Source: Undaria pinnatifida | Taxonomy: Eukaryota; Sar; Phaeophyceae; Laminariales; Alariaceae | NCBI GenBank assembly: GCA_012845835.1 | Contig: JABAKD010000036.1 | Coordinates: 1,636,501-1,700,500, forward strand | Direction of reading: 5' to 3' | Length of the DNA: 64,000 bases | In this document: positions 1-9,700 of the stretch, piece after piece | Layout: every line of letters starts with the position of its first letter | How positions within the stretch are numbered: the first letter of the stretch is position 1 | Translations under genes and position numbers: made by a program | The notes under the pieces: generated by a model | Seen by the model: the letters and a program-made list of their open reading frames with translations, nothing else | What the model was told of the DNA's origin: nothing | Database searches by the model: none

Positions 1-86
1 CGTGTATGAAAATACGTGCAAGTGTGGTGAGCTTGAGCTTTATTTTTTATTTTTCCCCATCCACCGGAGGATTAAAACAAAAAATC
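1..86 (+). mobile_element. 3' end of a LINE copy (truncated by the window edge)
   Basis: The first 80 bases match, in opposite orientation, the 3' untranslated end of the LINE at 33331-37580. Shared landmarks in order are a TATGAAAATACG hairpin, GTGTGGTGAGCTT, CTTTATTTTT, and CCCCATCC.CCGGAGGAT. An A-rich tail (ATTAAAACAAAAAAT) follows, as expected for target-primed insertion. Only the tail lies in the window; the body would lie upstream. The short reading frame that overlaps it has no coding merit. Confidence 0.7.
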
Positions 87-539
87 AATGTTGACGGTGA
101 TTCTCCGCCGATCCCGCCCAACCCACGGCCCACCGCCTGCACGCTTCCGACCACACGCGATCCAACAGAGCCAATGTGCCAAGAATCACAGCAGTGATTA
201 GCAACCACTCCCAGGATTATTTTTTCTCATTATGGCGTGTCATAGTATCCTGTTCGTGCGACTCCTCAAACTTTAAGGGTTAAAACGGTGATGAAAATTG
301 ACCATAGTCGAAAATCGGGTTTTTCGAAATATCATAAAACATCTATTAATGGGAAGTCTACGAGATGTTGCTCTCATCGCCAGCACTTTTGTACGATAAG
401 TACCAGGTACATGATAAGTGGTCCGCAGTCGCAGGCAAGACAAGCCTTGTGTTGGTTGACTGCCTGGTTGATTGGAGTTGGTCCGCTTTATCGCTGACTG
501 TTGACAGCAATGATCAACAAAACAGCGGGGCGCTCCCAA

Positions 540-816
540 TAGTGCTGGTTGATCAATGCCTCTGCTCACTATAGTGCCGGTTGAATAGCGCCTCTGCTGT
601 CTATAGTGCCGGTTGAATAGTTCCTCTGCTGTCTATAGTGCCGGTTGAATGGTGTCTCTGTTCTTTATGGTGATGGTTGAATAGTGCCTCTGCTCTCCAT
701 AGTGCCGGTTGAATAGTGTCTCTGCTCTCCATAGTGCCGGTTGAATAGTGCCTCCGCTCTCTATAGTGCCGGTTGAATAGTGCCTCTGCTCTCTATAGTG
801 CCGGTTGAATCACTGG
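540..816. repeat. 32-bp minisatellite, about 8 units
   Basis: A tandem array with consensus TAGTGCCGGTTGAATAGTGC followed by CTCTGCTCTCTA. Unit starts at 572, 604 and 636 give a period of exactly 32 bp; units differ by a few substitutions (one reads GTGATGGTTG). The unit resembles the terminal sequence CCCTCTATAGTGCCGGTTG of a small TIR-element family found elsewhere in the window (12002, 42586, 43377, 45911, 63888), so it may have arisen by amplifying an element end. Confidence 0.85.
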
Positions 817-1104
817 GCACGACTGGAAGTCTCTATCGTAACATTCTAACCTCTATTCCCAATACTGTTGTGCCGATGCCCTGAATAGTGCGGGTATATC
901 GGGCTCGCACATACCGGCTCCATTGAGAGCCTCTCACTTGTGGTAATGGATATCGACGGTTAATCAAGTTGGATAGGATAAAGGGAAGTAAAAATCGTCT
1001 CAAATCGGATACGATTTCGATGCTGGATGTTATACGCGGAAAGCTCTCGCTCATAGTGGATGTTACACGCGGATCGCTCAGCATGAGCATATATATCGGA
1101 GTAA
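817..1104. other. non-coding stretch
   Basis: No reading frame or RNA gene recognised. It contains a short internal similarity (GGATGTTATACGCGGA / GGATGTTACACGCGGA at about 1024 and 1060), probably a small local duplication. Confidence 0.5.
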
Positions 1105-1180
1105 CACACAGCTTGCAAAGATGAGTTTCGACGAAATCTTCGATCTCACAGCAGGAGTGTATTTTAATTTTTTATAATAA
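1105..1180 (+). repeat. dispersed CAGCTTGCAAAGATGAGT repeat, copy 1
   Basis: One of four same-strand copies (others at about 19070, 28983 and 63507). Copy 1 can be read as an 18-codon frame, ATGAGTTTCGACGAAATC onward, ending in TAA. Copy 2 at 19070 keeps the same reading frame with conservative changes; copies 3 and 4 match mainly in the first 35 bases. Function unknown; it could be an end of a transposable element. Confidence 0.6.
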
Positions 1181-1284
1181 GTACTCCCGAGGTGCCAGAG
1201 AATGGAGGTCAAACCGCGTTCGATATTATAGGATATCCAGCACTACACGTATTGATAAGTATTAATAGTACCACACACCAGGCA

Positions 1285-1720
1285 TATTGTGATCTAGATT
1301 ATATAGATCATCTAGATCCCCTAGAACATCTAGATCATCCAGGTCCCACTAGATCATTTAGGTCATCTAGGTCCCGTAGATCATCTAGATCACCTAGACC
1401 CCCTAGATCATCTAGATCCCCTAGATCATCGTGATCATCCAGATCCCCTAGATCATCTAGATCCCTTAGACCATCTACATCACCTAGCTGCCTTAGATCA
1501 CCTAGATCACCAAGATTCCCTAGATCACATAGATCATATAGATCCTCTAGATAATGTAGATCGCCTAGATCATGTAGATAATCTAGATCCCGTACATAAT
1601 ATAGATCCCTTACATCATCTAGATCCCCTAGATTATATATATCACCTAAATCATATAGATCATATAGATTGTGTAGATCATCTGTATCCCATATTAGCCG
1701 GTGTGCGAGGGCCTTATCGT
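1285..1720. repeat. degenerate CTAGATCAT/CTAGATCCC low-complexity tract
   Basis: About 430 bp of imperfect 9-bp units built on CTAGATC. On the minus strand it reads as Asp-Leu repeats, which is a by-product of the 9-bp period. It lies upstream of the first visible Rab exon and probably within an intron of that gene. Confidence 0.8.
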
Positions 1721-1914
1721 ACAGATCCCATTCGGCAAACACATGCGCAAGAAACCGTGCCATGCAGATCCCGCCCGAAAATACATAAATGATGTGGATC
1801 GTGTAGATCATATAAATCACGGATGCATCTGCCTCGGAAGAGCTAGATGTAAAATGGGTATTTGACCTGTCTGATCTGTGAATAACACCACTAGTGCTGT
1901 GCTCTCGGGCTGAC

Positions 1915-2094
1915 TCTTTTCCTGTCCCCTCCATTTTTTTGTCCCTTCATCCCCCCCCCCCTCCCTCTTTTCTTGATCTCTCTTTGTTTTCTCGCTCCGG
2001 CTCCCCCCCCCCCTCCCCCCTTCGTTCTCCCATCTCTCCCTCCCCCCCCCCCCCGTTCTCCCTGTCCTCCTCTCTCTCCCTGTCTGCCTATCAG
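1915..2094 (+). promoter_or_regulatory. long polypyrimidine tract and 3' splice site of the first visible Rab exon
   Basis: About 170 bases that are almost entirely C and T, ending in CTGCCTATCAG at 2094 directly before the first GTPase codon. This is an unusually long branch-side pyrimidine tract. It creates apparent Pro/Ser-rich reading frames on the plus strand and Gly/Arg-rich ones on the minus strand, which should not be read as genes. Confidence 0.7.
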
Positions 2095-5000
2095 CAACGA
2101 TTCCACAAGATTACCCAAGCGTACTACAGAGGATCGCATGGCATCGTACTGGTGTACGACATTTCCGACCCCGAAACCCTTGACAACATCGCCTACTGGA
2201 TGAAGTGCATACGAGAAAATGCTGGGAGCAACCGTGTGCAGATTTGTTTAGTAGGCAACAAGGTAAATAGTATTCCCGTACAGAGTGCAATCTTAGAGAT
2301 CGCTCCATTAGTATAAATTTGATCATTATCTTGTCCGTGAAAACGCCGCAGGTCATTCGCTAGCGTTCAGCACGCAGGTCCACGCATTGTCGCGCGCCCA
2401 TGCAGCAATTCGTTGATGACTCACTACGCTTTGAAAACACGAAAAAACAGGCTGTTCGCCGCGTCTGAGAGCGTTGTTTCTCGTTTTAATCCGCTGGATT
2501 AACAGCAGCAGCAACAACAACCTTACATTCTGACACAATCGGAAATGTTTACGATATTCCAATACCGCTAGTAAGAATAAGACAGGTTGACCTTCGGGAA
2601 GAGTATATTTGGTAGTATATTTGCGATAAGGGCAAATCTGGCTAATTTGGGATCAACAACAACGATCGCTCAACCTATAGGATCTACAGTAGACGATCTA
2701 GGTGACTTAGATCGTGATCTGTCCGATGTAAGCAATTTCTACAATTTGCTAATTTTCCACTCTTCCATTACGACACGATCATACATAGGTTGACCTACGG
2801 GAAGAGCCGGGGCAGGCCGGCAAGGGACAGGGAGGCAAGGACTGCGGCATGGTCCAGACGTACCGCGGACAGGCGATAGCGGACCGGTTTGGCGCCGACT
2901 ACTTTGAGTGCAGTGCCAAAACCGGCCGCATGGTGGAAGATGCTTTTGTCAAGGTCACCACCAAGGTACATATATATACTTTGGTACATGGTATGTGATT
3001 AGGGTTGGCAATCAACCCTAAAATAGGCTTGATTTTGATTCTTGATTAGTTTGGTGTTTTTGTGCTTGATCGTGAATGTTCGACTAATTGTTTTATACAT
3101 GTGGCGCTTAGTATGGTGATGCTGGAACTAATACGATGTATTCGTGCAATAAAATACGTACCAGATACGCTTTTTGTTCTTGTAGATTTTATAATGGACA
3201 CTCTAAAGCCCATACCAGGTGCACTTTATTCGTAGAACATTGAGTGCACCATGCTAAAAAACCATACAAGTAGAATAATCTAATGATTATGGACAAGCTG
3301 ATTTGATAATGATTTAAAACAAATAATTGGAAACGTCATTAATCATGATTTTTGTTGATTACCCACCCTATATCTGGTATGTATGATACTCCGAAAACCA
3401 TACGTAGCACGTTTAGTCATGGGGTTGTGTAGTGATGCTGGTATGGAGGCGGCCGGGGGGGGGGTGGGGGGTACTCAGTTTGTGCATGGCCGCAATCGTA
3501 TGACCATAGACCCTCGCATCCCTTCTCTGCCGCGACGGAGCACGACGGGTTTTTACCAACCAGGAAGACATTGCTTGCACCAAGCGCGAAGCGCCGTGAG
3601 TTGTTCGTCGAGTGGCATGAAGGGTGAATTGCATCTTTCCAAGAACCTCTCGTAAGACGGACGTCCGCACCTTGTACCTACTTTATTGCTTATGGATGAC
3701 AGCGCCAATGGGTTATATTTTGTTTTCTGGTGTGGCCACTCCATAGACAGCAATGGGTATTGCTACTGCCTCGTGGGTGCCTTACCATACTCACACTATG
3801 TGATGCGATTATTCCCCTTGTGCGGAGTTAGGGTTCTCCACCCCGCACAATATGATCTACTCGATAACCATCATGATGACCGCCAAAAAAAAAAAAAAAA
3901 AAACGGCACCCTGGCTGTCTAGCTCACGCAGTGATTGGCATGTTTCACAGCGTCGTTGCCAACCAACGCCAACCCCAATATACATATGATGTTTATGGAG
4001 GGGGGGGGGAGGGGGCAGAGGAGGGTAAATCGCTTATTCTGCACGAATGGTCGTGGCCGAAGACGCTTTCATCGAGGTCGCTCCCAAGTACACCGCAGAC
4101 AGCAGGACGATAATACGACCCGTGCTGTTTTTGGATTTGACATTTTGTTGAAACATACCTCTGACCTGTTCCCCGACTAACCCCCCCCCCTGCCCCCCGC
4201 CCATGCCATCCCTATTGGACAAACGCCTTTTGTGTTCCTGTGCGTTATTATCTTATGGCCTAAAATAGGCGTACGAGGCACACTTGTCGAAGCCGCCAAC
4301 GCCATCGTCGAAATCAAGGAGTCGGTTCGGCCGCAAAAAACACTCCCGCCATCCGTCGATGGGGTCGGATAAGGACCTTCCCCCCCGTAGCGACGCCTCT
4401 TCGTCGGCATCGTCTGCGCTGTCAATGACGGAGGTTGTGGATAGATTGGACTCCGCGACGATGCGACATTTCGCCTCTGACGGCAGCGACGGAAGGTGAA
4501 CAAATGAAAAATCGTTGTAATGCTAGTTTTTGCAACTACTGGTAGAGGGTAGGCATTTTTCTTTATTGCTGGCATGTTTTTTTTTTTTTTTTTTTCAGAT
4601 TTTCAGATTTTACAGAGAGCAAATGTTATCGAGAAATTGCTATTCATGGTGAATGTCGACTTGAATATCAATGTAACCCCGCCTCTCCCCCCTCACCCCT
4701 CCCCCCTCCTCCCCTCCACCCCCCCTCCCCTCCCCTTTCGCTTCCCTCCCCTCCTGCTTCCCTCCCCTCCTTCCGGTGCCCGGTCTTACAGTACGGCGAG
4801 CTTAACATCGGCTACGGCCTCATTAGCCCTGAACTCCTCCAGCTCGGTACAGCGGCACATGGCTTCCTCCTCCTCTTCTTCTTTCAGCATCACCGCGTCC
4901 CCTCTTCCCTCCCAGTCCTTCTCGCCTCCTCCGTTCCCGTACCATCCTGCGGGGAGCAGCCCTCGCGTTGCTGCCAACCCCAGTCCCACCCTAACCCCCA

Positions 5001-7206
5001 CCCCCAGCCCCACCCCCATCCCCACCGCTAACCTTACCACTAAACCTACCGGCGCCACGACCTCTGCCCTCACCGGTACCACTATCGGCGCTCCTACCGC
5101 TGCTACTACCACTACCGGTACTTCTGCCGCAACTGCAACCACTGCGTCCACCGCAACAGTGGCATCCAACGCAACAACAGTGGCATCTAACACAACAACA
5201 GTGGCACCCAACGCAACTGTAGCAGCAAGAGCAACAGCAACAGCGGCAGCAGCAGCGACAGCGCCGGCTAAGCAGCAGCAGCACCCTTCCCCCTCCGCCT
5301 CTACTGGCTCTTCTTCTCCTCCTCCTCCGATGCTGCTGCTGCAGCCACCATCGGGCGAGGTCGGCGATGGTAGCACCAATAGCAGTAGCGGTGGTGGTGG
5401 TGGTGTGAACGAGCCTCGAGCCTCGACCGCACCGTTATCTGCACTATCTGGTGCAACGATAAAGGCGCCTGTTGGAGACGTGTTGGGGTTCGGGGGGAAA
5501 GGGGACGCGGGTCGGCGAGGAGCGGACAGCCTTGGGGCGGCCGTTGCTGACGCCGGGAAAAAGGTCCTCCAGGTTGAAGAAGGTAAGCGCTTGAAATGTG
5601 TACATGACATTCGCATTCACCGTCACAGTTTTTACACAATGCGTTTGACCTTTGTGCACCAGTGCCTGCCGTTTTTTGCCCCCGAGACGGCTGCCTGCCT
5701 TTCTTTTGTTAGCCTTGCGGCGGATGATACGGATGTTTTCTCAATAGTTGTTTTTGGCATACAGCGGGTTTCCCCGAAAAGGTGCCTGTAAAATCCCAGT
5801 AAAACAAGGGTGAGCCCCCTGTCTTCTTTTGTTTACTTTGGTTGCGCTTGAGCAGCTTTATACTGCTTCGCCCAACAACCGAGTTTTTACGCAAAATGTA
5901 AGCTAACCGTTGCAAAGCTTTCATTGCGCGTGATAACCGACGCACGCTACGGTGGAGGTTCGCCAGTTTATTTATGATGCCCCCCCCCCCCCATTCACGC
6001 GCTCTATACTTCACTAAAAAAACTTGGCTTGATTAAAAACGAAATTGAAACCCGATGAACGAATCCTATGGCCTAAAAAATAATAGAGCGAAAAAATCCC
6101 CATGAAATCAGGGCGATTTGGGACTAAGGAGCCCGGTCATTAAAAAAAATGGTAGCCTAAATGTGATATTTGTACACTATCATTGCACGCGTCGCCCCTC
6201 TGATCCCACCCGCTGCTCCAGAAGATGACAACCTTGCCTCAGGAACCCAGGGGGTGCTTGCTGCGTATGGCTGATGCTCCACTGACCCTGTTCCCCGTGA
6301 AGTGCCACGCATAAAAATGAGCGCGTGCGCGTTGGCAAACCCATGTTGCTTGCCTCCCCCGGGCAGAGAACAGCCCTGCTGGCCTGGCCTAGTGCAACTC
6401 CTCGGTATCCTGGGATGCTTTCTATGTTTGATCGATTGTGTATTCGCCGGTTTGTCTCGACACTCAAAAATATTATCATGCGTGTATTTGCTTTAGCTAA
6501 CTCTTGCGAAACCCTTGTTGCCTACCCCATCCCCCCAGCAGAGAACAGCCCTACAGGAACAGGAACTCTATCCCCGCTTCCCGGACACCAGCGCTCCATC
6601 GGCCGATCGTCCTCCCTCGGCGACATACAGAGCTTCTTTGACACCGTGGTAGCTTCCCCCAAGGGTACTTCTACCGGCGGGGGCGAGGCTAGAGCTGCGC
6701 GACGCCGCGCCGATACGGGTGGATTACTAGAACGTGTGTTTTTGGGAGTTGGCATTGATGGAAGCGGCAGTGGGAGTTGCAGTGGGGGTGGAGGCGGTGG
6801 TAGTAGTGGGTGTTCGGATGGAGACGACAAAGGATCACCAGTAGATTGTGCCCCCCTTGGTAGTGGGCATGGGTCTACTGTTGTGTCCCAGGTTGCTGCG
6901 TTCGAAAAGCAGCGGCGGCAGCAACGGCAGGGTTGTTCGCCTCGACCACCCACGGATACCGATACAGATACTGATGGAGATCTTGGTGTTGGCAGCGGTG
7001 TTGGCGGCGGAGTAGGGGGGGGGGTAGGGGCGGTTGGTGTGCCGGCGGAAAAGGGCCGGGATGATGACTCGGCGCCCCCGGCGGTGTCCCGAATGAAGGG
7101 GAAGAAACCCCCGCGAGTACCGCGGATGAAGCGAATGGCAAGCGCAGGAGACGGGTCGGAGGGGGGAGGTGGGAAAGGGAAGGGGGGCGTGTGCAAGGTC
7201 TCGTAG
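2095..7206 (+). CDS. Rab8-like small GTPase with a very long C-terminal tail (5'-partial, spliced)
   Basis: Exons 2095-2262, 2789-2965, 4269-4495, 4792-5582 and 6539-7206; all introns are GT-AG and the phases agree at every junction (0, 0, 2, 1), giving 676 residues. Residues 1-122 are the C-terminal two thirds of a Rab G domain: QRFHKITQAYYRG (switch II), IVLVYDI, GNKVDL (G4, spanning the first junction) and ECSAKTG (G5). The closest feel is Rab8/Rab1. A Gly/Lys-rich insert follows NKVDL. The remaining ~550 residues are low-complexity (Ala/Thr/Ser/Pro, Gly, Gln runs), then a basic patch (RMKGKK, PRVPRMKRM) and a final CKVS. CKVS fits a CAAX prenylation box, so membrane anchoring is likely. 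The P-loop, switch I and WDTAG exons should lie upstream and were not found; the gene is incomplete here. Rab GTPases direct vesicle traffic; this one's pathway is inferred. Confidence 0.82.
2263..2788 (+). other. Rab gene intron between G4 halves
   Basis: Donor GTAAAT at 2263 and acceptor CATAG at 2788. Joining the flanks yields GNK|VDL in frame, the best single proof of the gene model. Nothing else recognised inside. Confidence 0.8.
2966..4268 (+). other. Rab gene intron carrying a dispersed repeat
   Basis: Donor GTACAT, acceptor AATAG. It holds copy 1 of the G-run/GTACTCA repeat (3452-3690) and an 18-A run at about 3886-3903. The downstream exon continues in phase with AYEAHLSK. Confidence 0.65.
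3452..3690 (+). repeat. G-run/GTACTCA dispersed repeat, copy 1
   Basis: Begins with a G-rich run and GTACTCAGTTTGTGCATGGC, and continues through GACCATAGACCCTCGCATCCC to TTGCTTATGGATGAC. It is highly similar over ~235 bp to 14840-15092 and more distantly to 33153-33330 and 51133-51290. All four copies start with a G run and share orientation. Probably a non-autonomous mobile element; no coding potential recognised. Confidence 0.7.
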
Positions 7207-7284
7207 AGTGTAGGGTTGTGCGAGGCCTTCTAGGGTGCAAGGTTGTGCCAGGGCTCCTAGAGTGCAAGGTTGTGCGCGGTCTGC
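7204..7284 (+). repeat. three 27-bp tandem repeats starting at the Rab stop codon
   Basis: Units start at 7204, 7231 and 7258, each beginning with TAG, with core TAGAGTGCAAGGTTGTGC. The first TAG is the stop codon of the GTPase frame. Because 27 is a multiple of 3, the two later TAGs are also in frame, giving three in-frame stops. Confidence 0.75.
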
Positions 7285-9029
7285 TATATCGCAAGTTCTC
7301 CCTGTAGGAGTAGGCAGCGATGGACCACACGCCGCGCGGCGCGGCCGTTGTTGGCGGCTGTGGCACGGGGTGACCCGGCGTCTCACGTGATTATAGCGGT
7401 GCGGTGCAATTACGACCAATGCGGCGAAAAAGCTGTCGTATCGGATGCAATTGAAAGCCACACGGCGTAAGGCCTGTCGTATAGTAAAGTGAATACAAGC
7501 GAAAAATATATGGCGAACAAGCGAGCGCATGTTATGATAGTCATGGGCAAAGGTGGGGGTTGATTAAACTCTGCCGGGGATGATTAGATCCGGTTTCAAA
7601 ATAAGTCGTGGGAGGGGCAGGGGGGCGAGTGTGGGTCGGTAGCTCCGCCAGGGTTGTTATATAAGGGAGAGTTTCTATCTTTGGGAGACAACGGCTCTAA
7701 CGTCGGAGATGAATATCTGTGATTCCTTGGTTTTCCTGCCGGTTGGAAGGCGGGCGCGTGCGGGCTGGGCAGTTGCTGGACACAGGTGCGCGTCTGCATT
7801 TGGGCAGAGATACTACGTGTTGTCGGTTCGGGAGGGGCTCCGGCCCGGTGCGTGCTTTTGTATGCGGCGACGCGCATGGAAACGTTGCGACGCGAACAGT
7901 ATCAGCCCGAAAGCGAACCATTGTGTGGTCTCTGGTGTTTTAGGCTTCATGTCTGCGTCGGCCGGCCGACATCCGTACTAGAGCGATAGCGAACCCCCCC
8001 CCCCCCTACAAAAGCGTTAGCTAGAATATGTAGATACACAGCAGTCGAGAATGACTTGAGTTATCATCGCGATGGGTGGGCCGCTGAATAGATAAGTAGG
8101 AATAGACCAAGAACAACTCGAACTATAATCGAGATGGACAGCGGGACGTTTTCTAGTTTTTCCCCCTCCCCGCGCGTCTCTCGTTGGTGTCGCCGCCTGT
8201 CTGGCCTTTCCGAAATTGCGGCCACTGCTGCTGTTCCACGGTTAAACGGAACGTAGAGTAGGTTACGGGGGCGATGCCTGTCATCATAACAGCACCTTCG
8301 CTTCGCTCCAATCCGCTTTACCGTGATGGCAACCGGACGGTAGTATTCATAGTTGAAGCGTTGTTGCATCGGGTCACAACGGGGGGCGGGGAGGGGGGCA
8401 AGAGCACCAGGGTGCAAGAAGTTTTTTTTTGTGCCCCCTCCCCCCATCGTGGTGCAATGAGGCTATTTTTTGCCCCCCCTCCCCAGGCCGAAGGCGTGTT
8501 TGGCGTCACTGTATTAGGTACTTCACACAGACACACATTACCGTAGTTGAGTTGACCGCGGTTCGCGCGATGCGGTTCGCAGTGCGGTTTGCGTGTGCCC
8601 GTTCGCGCGATGCGGTTCGCGCGGGTCCATATTGCTTAGCCTTGTTGGGTTGCCCCGAATCGTACGGGTTGTGCCCATAATACCAACGTGACTTGCAAAA
8701 TCTTTTAGGCGGCACGTTTTTTGTTTCTCCCGTAAGGCTACGCCCACTTTTTTCGGAGGCACTATACTTGGAAATAGTGTATCCTTTGTTGCGGCAGCAA
8801 AACGAATTAACCCTTTCAGAAATGCGCCCATGTTTTTGGGTGCATACTAATTTGAAGTAGTGCGAGATACTTTTTTGCAGTTCTCAAGAGGTTAAAGTTT
8901 ACTGACCAAGGCATTCCCGACGCCGGCACGATGGTCTATCTACAGTATTCGTAGGTTGGTAGAGTAGGCAGCGCTTTGGCACGGATCGACGTTCTGTTTT
9001 GTACTGCCTTTCGTCGGCAGGTTTGGTTT
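7285..9029. other. intergenic, no gene seen
   Basis: No convincing exon. Contains homopolymer C/G runs (about 7987, 8390, 8440-8485) and a short local duplication around CGTTCGCGCGATGCGGTTCGC at 8562-8625. Confidence 0.5.
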
Positions 9030-9700
9030 TGTTTTGGCCAGGGTTGGGGTGGGTTTGGCTTTGGCTTGGTTTGGCTTGACTTGATTTAGTTTGGTCTGGA
9101 TGGGTTTGATTTGGTTTGGTTTGGATCGGTTTGCTTTGGCTAGGTTTTGATTTTGCTTACTTTGCTTTTGATTCGCTTGGTATAGTTTGGTTTGGCTTGG
9201 TTTGGCTTAGCTCGTCGCCCGTCCGCTGCAACAAGGATGAGATGCAGCGCTTGACTGCCAGAGGCTGGGGGGTGGTTGGATGGTTGGATGTTTGGGTCGA
9301 GTGGTTCGTATTGTTGTGGGATGGTTTAAAAATGGTCCTGGGAATTGTCGGGTGATCCGAAACATGGATGTATGGTAGTAGTTTGGGATTGCCTAAGAAT
9401 GGTCCTAGGAATGGTTCTAGGTATTTTCCTGGGAATGATCCTGGGACGGTAGACAAATGGCTTGGGATAAGAATTGGCGAATAATGATCTAGGTATGGTT
9501 TGGAATGGTTTGGAGATGGTTCGAGATGGTCTAAGAATGATCCTGGGAATGTTCTTCATGGAAATTTTCCTGGGAACGTTTCTGAAATGGTCTGTGAAGG
9601 GTCTACGGATGGCTTGGGATGGTTAGGGGATGGTCTGAGGGTGACCTTGGAATAGTTTGGGGGTGATCTGAGTTGGCTTGGGATGGTTGCGAACGGTTGG
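9030..9700. repeat. GT-rich low-complexity region (GGTTTGGTTTGG, then ATGGTYTGGGA units)
   Basis: About 9030-9215 is degenerate TTTGG/CTTGG repeats; about 9300-9700 is a degenerate repeat of 10-15 bp built on GGTTTGGGATGGT and ATGGTCCTGGGA. The minus-strand frames rich in Pro/Ser/Thr here arise from the repeat. Confidence 0.75.

Noticed and set aside
1335-1934. 199-codon minus-strand frame rich in Asp-Leu
   Set aside because: It is produced by the 9-bp CTAGATC repeat; no start context or family.
4786-5616. 276-codon minus-strand frame
   Set aside because: It is the antisense of the Ala/Thr-rich Rab tail exon.
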